Assembly (NCBI RefSeq): GCF_014203115.1
Contig: NZ_JACHIJ010000001.1
Coordinates: forward strand, 310,001-374,000
Origin: Afipia massiliensis
GTDB taxonomy: Bacteria > Pseudomonadota > Alphaproteobacteria > Rhizobiales > Xanthobacteraceae
DNA length: 64,000 nucleotides
Direction: 5' to 3'
Part shown: positions 1 through 8,824 of the stretch, piece after piece
Layout of the letters: every line of letters starts with the position of its first letter
Position numbering within the stretch: position 1 is the first letter of the stretch
Translations under genes and position numbers: made by a program
The notes under the pieces: model-generated
Databases searched by the model: none
Told to the model about the DNA's origin: nothing
The model's input: the letters and a program-made list of their open reading frames with translations, nothing else

Positions 1-604
1 CCAGCAGGACGCCGGTGATCAGGCCTGCGCGCGCAGCGCGATAAGCGATGCGCTTGATGACCAATGAACGCGGCAAGCCAAGCGCGGACGCTGCTTCACG
101 CAGCGGGTTCGGCACCAGGCCGAGCATATCCTCGGTTGTGCGCACCACCACCGGAATCACGATCACGGCAAGCGCCAGCGTGCCGGCCAGCGCCGAGAAG
201 CCGCCCATCGGGATAACGATAGCGCCGTAGACAAATAGACCGATGATGATCGACGGTGCGCTCAACAAAATATCGTTGATGAAGCGGATCACCGACGTCA
301 ACCGATCGTGCTTGCCGTACTCTGCGAGATACGTGCCGGCGAACAGCCCGATCGGCGCGCCGATGCCGACGCCGAGCACCGTCATGATGGCCGAGCCGAC
401 AATGGCGTTGAGCAATCCCCCCTGACTTGAACCTGGAGGTGGAGTGTTCTCGGTGAAGACACCAAGGTGCAGACCCGCCAAGCCATTATAGAACAGCGTG
501 AACAGGATCAGCGCAAGCCAAGTGACGCCGAATATTGCGGCGCCGAGGCACAGGAATCGGATGACAACGTCGAAGCGGCGGCGGGATGCGTAAATCGGGT
601 TCAT
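1..604 (-). CDS. pstA: Phosphate ABC transporter permease PstA (3' end outside window)
   Basis: Inner-membrane permease subunit of the high-affinity phosphate importer PstSCAB. The reading frame starts with ATG at 604 and runs off the left edge, so only about the first 200 residues are present. Hydrophobic segments and a periplasmic loop rich in Pro and Ser follow the start, as in PstA N-termini. It begins one base after the pstC stop codon, so the two permease genes are translationally linked. The expected pstB and phoU would lie beyond the edge. Identification rests on position next to pstC and pstS and on the permease-like hydrophobicity. Confidence 0.88.
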   Translation of the reverse strand, partial: MNPIYASRRRFDVVIRFLCLGAAIFGVTWLALILFTLFYNGLAGLHLGVFTENTPPPGSSQGGLLNAIVGSAIMTVLGVGIGAPIGLFAGTYLAEYGKHDRLTSVIRFINDILLSAPSIIIGLFVYGAIVIPMGGFSALAGTLALAVIVIPVVVRTTEDMLGLVPNPLREAASALGLPRSLVIKRIAYRAARAGLITGVLL

Positions 605-605
605 G

Positions 606-1622
606 TTATTTCCCCGCCTTGTTTTGGAGACGCATCAGCATCAACCGCGCAGCCGCCAGCACGAAGAACGTGAGCACGAACAACAGCAGACCGAGCAGAA
701 TGAGGCCGGACTGATGAAGGCCATCGCTTTCGGCAAATTCGCTGGCGATAGCCGCTGAAATTGTCGTGCCGGGTGCAAAGACCGACGAAGATATCCGGAA
801 TGAGTTTCCGATGATGAAAGTGACAGCCATCGTCTCGCCAAGGGCGCGGCCGAGCGCCAGCATAATGCCGCCGATCACGCCGACCTTGGTATAAGGGATC
901 ACGACGTTGCGGACGACTTCCCATGTGGTGCAACCGACGCCATAGGCGGCTTCCTTCAGCACCGGCGGCACCGTCTTGAACACGTCGACCGAAATCGCGG
1001 TGATGAACGGAAGCACCATGATCGCGAGGATCAGCGCGGCATTGAACAGGCTGAGATACGACGGCGGACCCGCGAAGATCGAGCCAAGAACAGGAACCCC
1101 GTCAAACATCCGGATCATGAAGGGCTGGAACGTATCGGCCATAAAGGGCCCCAATACAAAGAAACCCCACATGCCGTAGATGATCGATGGAATGCCCGCG
1201 AGCAGTTCGACTGCGAGGCCGATCGGACGGCGCAACCACTGCGGACAAAGCTCGGTCAGGAAGATCGCAATGCCGATACCGACCGGGATGGCGATCATCA
1301 TCGCGATCACCGACGTCACCAGCGTGCCATAGATCGGGCCAAGCGCGCCGAGAACCGGTGGATCCGCGGACGGCGCCCAGCGCTGCGTCCACAGGAATGC
1401 AAATCCATACTCCTTCATTGCTGGCCACGCGCCCGCGATGAGGGAAAGAATAATTCCGCCAAGAATGAGAAGAACCGCGAGCGCGCAGGCCCGAGTGGTC
1501 CAGTAGAATGCCTTGTCGCCGAATTTGAATGCGCTGAGCGCCTTCGCGCGATCGTAAGGTCCGGCTTCTTCTATCGAGGTGCTCTGAACGGCCATCTCTG
1601 CCACGCTCGTCCCCTGTCCCAT
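606..1622 (-). CDS. pstC: Phosphate ABC transporter permease PstC
   Basis: 338-residue integral membrane permease of the phosphate importer. A roughly 40-residue cytoplasmic N-terminus is followed by about six membrane segments. The ABC-permease cytoplasmic loop with the [14 protein letters not shown] stretch (EAA motif, residues about 225-240) contacts PstB. Length and order fit PstC, which pairs with PstA encoded one base downstream. It lies 95 bases after pstS, separated by a strong hairpin that probably lowers permease expression relative to the binding protein. Confidence 0.95.
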   Translation of the reverse strand: MGQGTSVAEMAVQSTSIEEAGPYDRAKALSAFKFGDKAFYWTTRACALAVLLILGGIILSLIAGAWPAMKEYGFAFLWTQRWAPSADPPVLGALGPIYGTLVTSVIAMMIAIPVGIGIAIFLTELCPQWLRRPIGLAVELLAGIPSIIYGMWGFFVLGPFMADTFQPFMIRMFDGVPVLGSIFAGPPSYLSLFNAALILAIMVLPFITAISVDVFKTVPPVLKEAAYGVGCTTWEVVRNVVIPYTKVGVIGGIMLALGRALGETMAVTFIIGNSFRISSSVFAPGTTISAAIASEFAESDGLHQSGLILLGLLLFVLTFFVLAAARLMLMRLQNKAGK

Positions 1623-1680
1623 TCATTCTAGTTGAAGTCTGCCGGCCACACACGTCTGGCGCCGGTCGCCGTCAAAGAAA

Positions 1681-1715
1681 CCGGAGGAGAGGCTGGCCTC
1701 TCCTCCGGAACACTT
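1681..1715 (-). terminator. Intercistronic hairpin between pstS and pstC
   Basis: A perfect 12-bp inverted repeat (arms CCGGAGGAGAGG and CCTCTCCTCCGG, 4-base loop) lies at 1681-1708, only nine bases after the pstS stop. On the minus-strand transcript it is followed by a short mixed U run (UUUCUUUG). This is a typical attenuator or RNA-stabilising stem that yields excess pstS message over pstC-pstA. The U tract is imperfect, so partial rather than complete termination is inferred. Confidence 0.8.
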
Positions 1716-1717
1716 GC

Positions 1718-2728
1718 TTAGCTCTTGATGTCGGCTGACCAGGTCTTTTCGATCTGCTTGACCACAGAATCCGGCATCGGGATGTAGTCGAGCTCTTCGG
1801 CAAGCTTGTCGCCCTTCTCGAACGCCCAAGTGAAGAACTTGATTGCTTCCGCAGACGCAGCCTTGTCGACCGGAGTCTTGTACATGAGGATGAAGGTCGC
1901 GCCGGTGATGGGCCACGAAGCTTCGCCCGGCTGGTCGGTCAGGATCACGTAGTAATTCTTGGAGCCTACCCAATCGGCATTGGAGGCGGCCGCCTGGAAC
2001 GACGCAACGGTCGGCTGAACGGTCTTGCCGGCCTTGTTGATCACCCCACCGTAGGTCAGCTTGTTCTGCTTGGCATAGGCATACTCGACGTAGCCAATCG
2101 AGTTCTTGGTCTGGCTGACGTTGCCAGCAACGCCTTCGTTACCCTTGGCGCCAACGCCCGTGGGCCATTCAACCGCAGTTCCAGCGCCTACTTTTGCTTT
2201 CCACTCAGTGTTCACCTTCGAGAGGTAATCCGTCCAGATAAACGTGGTGCCAGAACCGTCCGAACGGCGGACCACGGTGATGGCGTCGGACGGCAGCTTC
2301 AGCTTCGGATTAAGCTTGGCAATCGCGGGATCATTCCAAGTCTTAACCTTGCCGAGATAGATATCGCCGAGCAGTTCGCCCGAGAACACCAGCTCGCCCG
2401 GCTTGATGCCTTCGAGATTCACGACAGGAACCAAAGCGCCCATCGCCTGAGGCCACTGAATGAGGCCATCCTTCTCAAGTTGCTCAGGCTTGAGCGGCAT
2501 ATCGCTTGCACCGAAGGTTACGGTCTTGGCCTGGATCTGCTTGATGCCGGCGCCGGAACCGATCGACTGATAGTTCAGGCCATTGCCGGTCTCTTTCTTG
2601 TAGGCGTCAGCCCATTTCGAATAGAGCGGGAACGGGAACGTCGCACCCGCACCGGTGATGTCGGCGGCAAATGCCGAAGTCGATGCGGCGACAAGGCCAG
2701 CAACGACGGCTGTTTTGATGAAATTCAC
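1718..2728 (-). CDS. pstS: Phosphate ABC transporter substrate-binding protein PstS
   Basis: Periplasmic phosphate-binding protein, 336 residues with a GTG start at 2728. That start is chosen because GGAGAG lies five bases upstream and the product then opens with a clean signal peptide ending ...STSAFA before [18 protein letters not shown]. An in-frame ATG at 2764 would place a polar tail before the signal sequence. The family signatures [11 protein letters not shown] and [15 protein letters not shown] (phosphate-contact loop) are visible. It is the first gene of the operon, under the Pho box at 2827-2854. Confidence 0.95.
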   Translation of the reverse strand: MNFIKTAVVAGLVAASTSAFAADITGAGATFPFPLYSKWADAYKKETGNGLNYQSIGSGAGIKQIQAKTVTFGASDMPLKPEQLEKDGLIQWPQAMGALVPVVNLEGIKPGELVFSGELLGDIYLGKVKTWNDPAIAKLNPKLKLPSDAITVVRRSDGSGTTFIWTDYLSKVNTEWKAKVGAGTAVEWPTGVGAKGNEGVAGNVSQTKNSIGYVEYAYAKQNKLTYGGVINKAGKTVQPTVASFQAAASNADWVGSKNYYVILTDQPGEASWPITGATFILMYKTPVDKAASAEAIKFFTWAFEKGDKLAEELDYIPMPDSVVKQIEKTWSADIKS

Positions 2729-2826
2729 TGGGTCTCTCCATCGTGTGAGCGGGTGCACAATCATCGGAGATTGCTTCCCGAGGCCGTCTCTTTAGAGGTC
2801 CGGCATAGAGCTTTTATGGAGGTTGG

Positions 2827-2854
2827 ATGACAGTCATGTGACACCCTGTGACAG
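2827..2854 (-). promoter_or_regulatory. Pho box upstream of pstS
   Basis: Read on the minus strand, three TGTCA elements occur at spacings of 10 and 11 bases (CTGTCAC, GTGTCAC, CTGTCAT). This matches tandem PhoB half-sites of the CTGTCAT type with 11-bp period. It lies about 100 bases before the pstS start codon. A 6-bp inverted repeat (CGTATC / GATACG) follows at 2880-2896 and may be part of the same control region. Confidence 0.85.
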
Positions 2855-2896
2855 CACAGGATACCGCTGAATTAATTCGCGTATCGCATTGATACG

Positions 2897-3211
2897 TCTT
2901 ATGAAATTCGACTTGAACCTCCCCACTCAAAACCTAAGCGGAAGGATTTTTTAACCACTGTGAAGTCCCGCGCGCGGTCCAATTCATCCCGACGCGCCCG
3001 CGCTATATCGAAGCACTGGAGTGGAATCGGAGAGTGGGAAGCGCGTCGTCGGCGGATATCGCATGGCGCATCCGCGAGATCCGGCACGAACTCGCCCAGA
3101 CGGTACGATCAACCGCCAAGTTACACGAACAGCGCTATTTGCCCTCGCGGCATGCGTTCAGACGGGTGACGAAGGCCGCCTCCGTGCCTTGCATCACGAG
3201 GCGACGGCCTC
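2897..3211. other. Intergenic stretch without recognised gene
   Basis: Between the pst promoter and the 3' end of fdsA no reading frame on either strand resembles a known protein. The plus-strand frames at 3021-3335 run into fdsA and have the composition of an antisense shadow. No clear terminator with a U run was found after fdsA. Confidence 0.5.
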
Positions 3212-5977
3212 CTACTCCGCCGCAGTGCGAATTTCTGCGCGCTCCACACGCACAGCGCAGAACTTGAACTCCGGAATTTTCCCGAACGGATCAAGCGCGG
3301 GATTGGTCAGCAGGTTCGCTGCCGCCTCCGCGTAACAGAACGGCATGAACACCATGTTTTCGGGAACGTCGCGGTCGGACCGAATCTTGACCTCGATAGC
3401 GCCACGTCGGGTTTCCAGCTTTATGAAATCGCCCGGCCATACGTTTATGCGCCGCATATCCTTCGGCGACATGAAAGCGACGGCCTCGGGTTCGATGCTA
3501 TCGAGCACTTCAGACCGGCGTGTCATCGAACCGGTGTGCCAGTGTTCAAGCACGCGGCCAGTGGACAGCACCATCGGATATTCGTCGTCGGGAATCTCGT
3601 CCGGCGCCGTGACGCGCGCCGGCACGATCTTGCCGCGGCCGCTTTCGGTCGGGAAGCCGGTGGTGAAAATGATCTCATTGCCAGCCTTGAACGGATCGTC
3701 GACCGGATATGTCACTGCACCTTCGCGCTCAAGCCGTTCCCACGTGATGTTCTTCAGCGACGGCATCACATAGGTCATCTCGGTGAACACATCGGCAGGA
3801 CCGCTGTAATTCCAGTCGAGCCCCATACGCTTGGCGATTTCCTGAATGATCCACAAATCCTGACGGGCATCGCCCGGCGGTTTGATGACCTGGCGTGCGA
3901 TCTGCACGCGACGATCGGTGTTGGTGAACGAGCCTTCCTTTTCGGCGAATGCCGATGCCGGCAATATCACGTCGGCGTGGAACGCAGTTTCAGTCACAAA
4001 GAGATCCTGCACCACCAGATGCTCCAGCATAGCCAAGGCCTGGCGTGCGTGCTGCAAATCGGGGTCTGACATCGCGGGATTCTCACCCTCAATGTACATG
4101 CCGGTAATGTCACCTGCATGGATTGCGTCCATGATCTCGACAACGGTCAATCCGCGGACCGGATCAATCTCCTGATGCCAGAGTTTCTCGAACGGCTTGC
4201 GCAGATCAACACGGCCCACCGGCTGATAATCCGGCAGGAACATGGGGATGAGACCTGCATCCGATGCGCCTTGCACATTGTTCTGACCGCGTAGCGGGTG
4301 CAGCCCCGTGCCGGGACGTCCGATTTGTCCTGTGGTCAGCGCAAGTGCGATCAGGCATCGCGCGTTGTCTGTGCCATGGACATGCTGGCTAACGCCCATG
4401 CCCCAGAAGATGATCGACGACTTCGCCTTCGCATACATGCGAGCGACTTCGCGCAACGTCTCGGCGGGAACACCGCAGATCGGCTCCATCTTCTCCGGCG
4501 GGAATTCCTTGATCTTCTCCTTGAGGTCGTCGAATCCCTCGGTGTAGCCGGCGATATACTGCGCGTCGGTCAAACCCTCGGTGACAATCGTGTGCAGCAT
4601 CGCGTTCAGCATCGCGACATCGCTACCGGGTTTGAATTGCAGATGCATGGTGGCATGGCGGGACAATGCTTGCCGGCGCGGGTCCATGACGATCAGCTTT
4701 GCGCCCTTCTTCGCTGCGTTCTTGATATAGGTCGCCGCGACTGGATGATTGACCGTCGGATTGGCCCCAATGACAATAATCACTTCCGCGTCTGCCGCTG
4801 CGGAGAATGGCGCCGACACTGCACCCGAATTCAGGCCCTCCATCAGGGCTGCAACCGACGACGCGTGACAAAGTCGCGTACAATGATCCACGTTGTTCGA
4901 GCCAAAGCCAGTGCGGACCAATTTCTGGAACAGATAGGCTTCCTCGTTAGAGCCCTTTGCCGATCCGAAACCTGCCAGCGCCTTGACGCCCTTGGTGTCG
5001 CGAATTTTGGCAAGGCCCTTGGCGGCGATATCGAGAGCTTCTTCCCACGACGCTTCGCGGAAGTGCGTGAACGGGTTAGCCGGATCGACCTGATCTCTGG
5101 CGTCCTTCTTGGCATTCGGCAATCGGACCAGCGGCTTCGTGATCCGGTGAGGATGATGAATGTAGTCGAAACCAAAGCGCCCCTTCACGCAAAGACGGTT
5201 GTGGTTGGCAGGACCATCGCGTCCCTCGGCATAGACGATCTTCTCGTCCTTGACCTGATACTCGACCTGACAACCGACGCCGCAGAACGGACAGAGTGAA
5301 TCCACCTTCTTGTCGGGATAAACCGTGCGGGTCTGGTTGGCGTCGAGATACGCGGACGGCATCAGCGCGCCTGTCGGACATGCCTGTACGCATTCGCCAC
5401 ATGCGACGCAGGTCGACTCGCCCATCGGGTCGTCAAAGTCGAACACAATCTTGGCATCATGGTTGCGGTAGGCCATGCCGATAACATCGTTGACCTGTAC
5501 TTCACGGCAAGCCCGCACGCACAGCCCACACTGGATGCAGGCGTCGAGATTGACGCTCATCGCCGGATGGCTGCTGTCCCCCGCCCAGCGATCATTGGCC
5601 GGGAAACGGCTTTCGGTAACTTCAACCTTGTCAGCCCAGTTCCAGAACTTGGAGTCTGGGTCGTGCGATGTCTCGCGTGCCGGCTGGTCGGCGACGAGCA
5701 ACTCCATCACCATCTTGCGGGCGGAAACCGCGCGCGCACTCGCGGACTTCACCTTCATGCCGACGTTCGGCATACGCTTGCAGGAGGCGGCAAGCACACG
5801 CTCGCCTTCAATTTCCATCATGCATACGCGGCAATTGCCGTCGGCGCGATAGTCTGGCTCCGGCGAGTAACACAGGTGCGGAATTTCCGTCCCTTCACGT
5901 TTGGCGACCTGCCAGATCGACTCGCCCGGCTGGGCCTCGACTATTTTCCCGTCCAGCTCAAATTGGATCTTGGTCAT
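3212..5977 (-). CDS. fdsA: NAD-dependent formate dehydrogenase, alpha (Mo/W catalytic) subunit
   Basis: 921-residue catalytic subunit that oxidises formate to CO2 at a bis-MGD metal centre and passes electrons to the FdsG/FdsB partner. Visible in order: N-terminal [2Fe-2S] ferredoxin domain (C36, C49, C52, C66), two [4Fe-4S] sets (C147/150/153/157 and C190/193/196/200), the metal-site-proximal [4Fe-4S] cluster (C229/232/236/263) and the catalytic segment NNVDHCTRLCH in which C370 is the metal ligand. Cysteine, not selenocysteine, is encoded. ATG at 5977 overlaps the stop of the fdsGB gene (ATGA), which fixes the start over longer upstream frames. A soluble cytoplasmic enzyme is expected because there is no Tat signal. 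Confidence 0.96.
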   Translation of the reverse strand: MTKIQFELDGKIVEAQPGESIWQVAKREGTEIPHLCYSPEPDYRADGNCRVCMMEIEGERVLAASCKRMPNVGMKVKSASARAVSARKMVMELLVADQPARETSHDPDSKFWNWADKVEVTESRFPANDRWAGDSSHPAMSVNLDACIQCGLCVRACREVQVNDVIGMAYRNHDAKIVFDFDDPMGESTCVACGECVQACPTGALMPSAYLDANQTRTVYPDKKVDSLCPFCGVGCQVEYQVKDEKIVYAEGRDGPANHNRLCVKGRFGFDYIHHPHRITKPLVRLPNAKKDARDQVDPANPFTHFREASWEEALDIAAKGLAKIRDTKGVKALAGFGSAKGSNEEAYLFQKLVRTGFGSNNVDHCTRLCHASSVAALMEGLNSGAVSAPFSAAADAEVIIVIGANPTVNHPVAATYIKNAAKKGAKLIVMDPRRQALSRHATMHLQFKPGSDVAMLNAMLHTIVTEGLTDAQYIAGYTEGFDDLKEKIKEFPPEKMEPICGVPAETLREVARMYAKAKSSIIFWGMGVSQHVHGTDNARCLIALALTTGQIGRPGTGLHPLRGQNNVQGASDAGLIPMFLPDYQPVGRVDLRKPFEKLWHQEIDPVRGLTVVEIMDAIHAGDITGMYIEGENPAMSDPDLQHARQALAMLEHLVVQDLFVTETAFHADVILPASAFAEKEGSFTNTDRRVQIARQVIKPPGDARQDLWIIQEIAKRMGLDWNYSGPADVFTEMTYVMPSLKNITWERLEREGAVTYPVDDPFKAGNEIIFTTGFPTESGRGKIVPARVTAPDEIPDDEYPMVLSTGRVLEHWHTGSMTRRSEVLDSIEPEAVAFMSPKDMRRINVWPGDFIKLETRRGAIEVKIRSDRDVPENMVFMPFCYAEAAANLLTNPALDPFGKIPEFKFCAVRVERAEIRTAAE

Positions 5978-7683
5978 TCTGCGGCTTCCTTGGGCGCAAA
6001 TTCCTCGGGAAAATATTTGATGACGGTGGTCAGCGGGTTTGAAGCCGCCTGCCCCAGACCGCAAATCGATGCATCACGCATCGCTTGACTCAATTCATCG
6101 AGCAGATCGCGGTTCCACACGCGCTGTTCCATCAGCGTCGCCGCCTTCTGCGTTCCGACGCGGCATGGCGTACACTGGCCACAACTCTCATCCTCGAAGA
6201 AGCGCATCAGGTTTAGCGCAGCATCCTTCACCTCATCCTTGTCGGACAGGATGACCACCGCCGCGGAACCGATAAAGCAGCCGTACTTTTCCAGCGTGCC
6301 GAAATCGAGGGGGATGTTGTCCATCGACGCCGGCAGGATGCCACCCGAGGCGCCGCCCGGCAGATACGCGTGAAACGTATGCCCATCGGCCATGCCGCCG
6401 CAGAACTCGTCGATCAGTTCACGCACCGTGACACCTGCCGGCGCGAGCTTCATGCCGGGATTCTTGACGCGGCCGGAAACCGAATAACTCCGTAGGCCCT
6501 GACGTTCGTTGCGGCCCTGCGATTTCCACCAGTCTCCGCCCTTCTCAACGATGTCGCGTACCCACCACAGCGTTTCGATGTTGTTGATCAGGGTCGGCAG
6601 GCCGAACAGGCCGACCTGGAACGGATACGGCGGCTTGTGGCGCGGCAGTCCGCGCTTGCCTTCGATGCTCTCGAGCAGTGCGGATTCTTCGCCGCAAATG
6701 TACGCGCCTGCACCACGGCGCAGATGCAGTTTTGGACCGCCGGGCGGCAGTTTCTTGATTTCGCGTTCGATGATTTCGCGCGACGCTGGATACTCGTCGC
6801 GCAGATAGATGTAGACATCAGGCGCTTCGACGACATGCGCGCCGATCAGCATGCCTTCGATAAAGCGATGTGGATCGGTTTCGAGATAATAGCGATCCTT
6901 GAAAGTCCCCGGTTCGCCTTCGTCGCCGTTGATCGCCATCAGGCGAGGCCCCGGCTCGCCAAGCACGGCGCGCCACTTGCGGCCGGTGGGGAAACCTGCG
7001 CCGCCAAGGCCGCGCAGCGACGCGTCATCGAGCGCCTTCAGCAAATCCTCTTTTGTCATCGCACCGGAGCGCAACTTCGTCAGCAGCGCGTAGCCACCCT
7101 TGGCAACGTAGGAGTCGTAATCGATGTACTTCGGCAGATGCGCGTGGGTGTCGCCGCTTTTCGCCGCGGCCAGAACGCTCTCAACGCTCGCATGATCGAC
7201 GAAATTATGCCCCACCTCCGCAGCCGGCGCTGTGTCGCAGCGCCCGACGCAAGGCGCGCGCACGACACGCACGCCGGGGCCAGCGCTCTTCTTCAACTCA
7301 CTCAGCAGCGTCTCCGCGCCGAGCATCGCGCAGGTGAGAGAATCGCAAACGCGGATGGTCAGCGGCGGAAGATCGGGCTGGCCTTCTTTGACCACGTCGA
7401 AATGCGCGTAGAAGGTCGCGGTTTCGAACACCTCCGAGAAAGCCAGTTTCATCGAGTCGGCAAGCGCTGCCAGATGCGCCGCTGAAATCTGACTGTACCT
7501 GTCCTGGATCAGATGGAGGTGCTCGATCAGCAGGTCGCGCTCCCGGGAGCGACCTTCGAGCAAAATCTCAATTTCTTCAGCGGCTTGCGGGTCAATCTGT
7601 CGACCTTTGGGCGTCGATTTTGCCCGCCGTCGGCCTTCACCAGGGTGTTCGAATGGCTGAACCTTTTGGACGTTATGATGCAT
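5974..7683 (-). CDS. Fused FdsG-FdsB subunit of NAD-dependent formate dehydrogenase
   Basis: 569-residue diaphorase subunit that joins two proteins usually encoded separately. Residues about 30-180 are NuoE/FdsG-like with a [2Fe-2S] site (CDSLTC, then APCVGRC). The rest is NuoF/FdsB-like with the FMN/NADH loop GLGGAGFPTG, the INGDEGEPGTFKDR segment and a [4Fe-4S] site (ESCGQCTPCRVG plus the SICGLGQ cysteine). It transfers electrons from FdsA to NAD+. ATG at 7683 is preferred because GGGAAGAG precedes it; the ATG at 7734 falls inside a palindromic promoter-like element. It overlaps fdsA by four bases. Confidence 0.93.
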   Translation of the reverse strand: MHHNVQKVQPFEHPGEGRRRAKSTPKGRQIDPQAAEEIEILLEGRSRERDLLIEHLHLIQDRYSQISAAHLAALADSMKLAFSEVFETATFYAHFDVVKEGQPDLPPLTIRVCDSLTCAMLGAETLLSELKKSAGPGVRVVRAPCVGRCDTAPAAEVGHNFVDHASVESVLAAAKSGDTHAHLPKYIDYDSYVAKGGYALLTKLRSGAMTKEDLLKALDDASLRGLGGAGFPTGRKWRAVLGEPGPRLMAINGDEGEPGTFKDRYYLETDPHRFIEGMLIGAHVVEAPDVYIYLRDEYPASREIIEREIKKLPPGGPKLHLRRGAGAYICGEESALLESIEGKRGLPRHKPPYPFQVGLFGLPTLINNIETLWWVRDIVEKGGDWWKSQGRNERQGLRSYSVSGRVKNPGMKLAPAGVTVRELIDEFCGGMADGHTFHAYLPGGASGGILPASMDNIPLDFGTLEKYGCFIGSAAVVILSDKDEVKDAALNLMRFFEDESCGQCTPCRVGTQKAATLMEQRVWNRDLLDELSQAMRDASICGLGQAASNPLTTVIKYFPEEFAPKEAAE

Positions 7684-7728
7684 TCGAATGTCTCTTCCCA
7701 AGGTCTTCGAACCCCGGACGATAGTATC

Positions 7729-7745
7729 TGGCATTCAATATGCCA
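7729..7745 (-). promoter_or_regulatory. Palindromic promoter/operator candidate of the fds operon
   Basis: On the minus strand TGGCATATTGAATGCCA is a perfect 6-bp inverted repeat around five bases. It also fits the spacing of a sigma-54 promoter (TGGCAT, five bases, ATGC, against TGGCAC-N5-TTGC). It lies 46 bases before the chosen fdsGB start. Either an operator or a -24/-12 promoter is possible; the sequence alone does not decide. Confidence 0.45.
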
Positions 7746-7858
7746 AGAATTATTCCAAGGTTACGCAATGACGCCGATTGCTACCCTTTTGCGCAATATG
7801 AAATGGAATTCCGGAGCTACCGCCGGCCGACGCCACGGCTATGGACACGTGCAGGCCG

Positions 7859-8245
7859 TTAACGGATTCCGGGCTTGTCGCGGTCCAGCTGCTTGGCAGC
7901 CAGATCATCAAGATAGTTTTGAAAGCGACCTTCGGCATTGGTTCCGAGATCATGCAGGAATGCCCAAGAGTAAATTCCGGTGTTGTGCATGTCGTCGAAA
8001 CCGATCCGCACCGCATAGTTGCCGACGGCATCCACGGATAGAATCGCGACGTTACGCTTGCCGCCGACAGTTTTTCGCTCCGCTTCGGAATGTCCCTGCA
8101 CCTCGGCCGAAGGGCTGGTCACGCGCAGCAGTTCGGCGGAGAGATTGAAGACCTTGCCATCATCGAAGGCGACAGTCAGAGAGTGCCTGTCTTTCGCAAG
8201 CCGGATTTCCACCGGCCACGCCGGCGAAGTTTCCGGGCCGGTCAA
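7859..8245 (-). CDS. DUF971 (gamma-butyrobetaine hydroxylase N-terminal-like) protein
   Basis: 128-residue small soluble protein of the DUF971 / GBBH-like N-terminal family: PVEIRLAKDRHSLTVAFDDG at the start and IGFDDMHNTGIYSWAFLHDLG towards the end are typical. In other proteins this fold binds zinc, but family members of this size have no settled function and often sit near Fe-S or Moco genes. Its ATG overlaps the tusA stop (ATGA), so the pair is co-translated just upstream of the fds genes, reading in the same direction. Confidence 0.85.
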   Translation of the reverse strand: MTGPETSPAWPVEIRLAKDRHSLTVAFDDGKVFNLSAELLRVTSPSAEVQGHSEAERKTVGGKRNVAILSVDAVGNYAVRIGFDDMHNTGIYSWAFLHDLGTNAEGRFQNYLDDLAAKQLDRDKPGIR

Positions 8246-8475
8246 GCGGATGCTCCATCCGCCTTCTCGATCATGAACACGATTCGTTGTTCGGCGCGTT
8301 CGATGATCTCAACGCGATCACCGGTTTCCCGGATCAGATTGGGAATATCGATGACGGACAACGGATCGGTGCAATGCACCTCCAGCCGATCGCCTGCGAT
8401 CAACGCTTTCAACGCCTTTCGCGTCTTCAATACCGGCAGCGGGCATTTAAGCCCCGTTAGATCGAGCTTGGTCAT
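8242..8475 (-). CDS. tusA: TusA/SirA-family sulfur carrier
   Basis: 77-residue TusA-like protein. The signature LTGLKCPLPVLKTRKAL contains the sulfur-carrying cysteine in a CPLP motif. In E. coli TusA relays persulfide sulfur from IscS and affects molybdenum cofactor and formate dehydrogenase activity, so its place beside fds genes is meaningful. ATG at 8475 has GAGAGG seven bases upstream and is favoured over the ATGs at 8481 and further upstream. It overlaps the DUF971 gene by four bases. Confidence 0.88.
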   Translation of the reverse strand: MTKLDLTGLKCPLPVLKTRKALKALIAGDRLEVHCTDPLSVIDIPNLIRETGDRVEIIERAEQRIVFMIEKADGASA

Positions 8476-8661
8476 AGCCATGCCTCTCAATGGCGGAGGC
8501 CATGCGTATCGTCAACCGGTGCCTTAGCCATCTCTTGCAGTGCATCATTTTCACCCCCATGAGTCCAAGACATGCGACGCGAGCGCGACAATCGATTGCT
8601 TGCTTTGCCCGATTCCGACGCCCAAAATGTATGGGGAACAAATGATTTGCTGGGGAATGCC

Positions 8662-8817
8662 ATGAGAGTATTTATCGCGGCGTTGCTGTTTGCCGGAATT
8701 GCCGCCGCCGGCACGTCAATCATCCTGAACGCTTTCCAAGAGCCTGGCTATGTCGCGTTCACGACCAGCGGAGCCCGCGTCGGCGACCCCGGCCACAACC
8801 TGGTCGGGCCAGGCTGA
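8662..8817 (+). CDS. Small secreted or membrane-anchored protein, 51 residues
   Basis: Starts with ATG at 8662 after GGGGA (five-base spacing). The N-terminus MRVFIAALLFAGIAAAGTS is a hydrophobic signal or anchor; the mature part is about 30 residues ending in RVGDPGHNLVGPG. I recall similar short proteins in Bradyrhizobium-type genomes but know no function. It is the only plus-strand gene between the tusA and moeA genes, divergent from tusA and convergent with moeA (stop seven bases from the moeA stop). Confidence 0.6.
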   Translation: MRVFIAALLFAGIAAAGTSIILNAFQEPGYVAFTTSGARVGDPGHNLVGPG

Positions 8818-8824
8818 TCTGGCG

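Noticed and set aside
3190-3225. Small stem (GAGGC / GCCTC) at the 3' end of fdsA as terminator
   Set aside because: Only a 5-bp stem with no following U run.
4298-5299. Long plus-strand open frame opposite fdsA
   Set aside because: No recognisable domain and composition of a third-position GC shadow.
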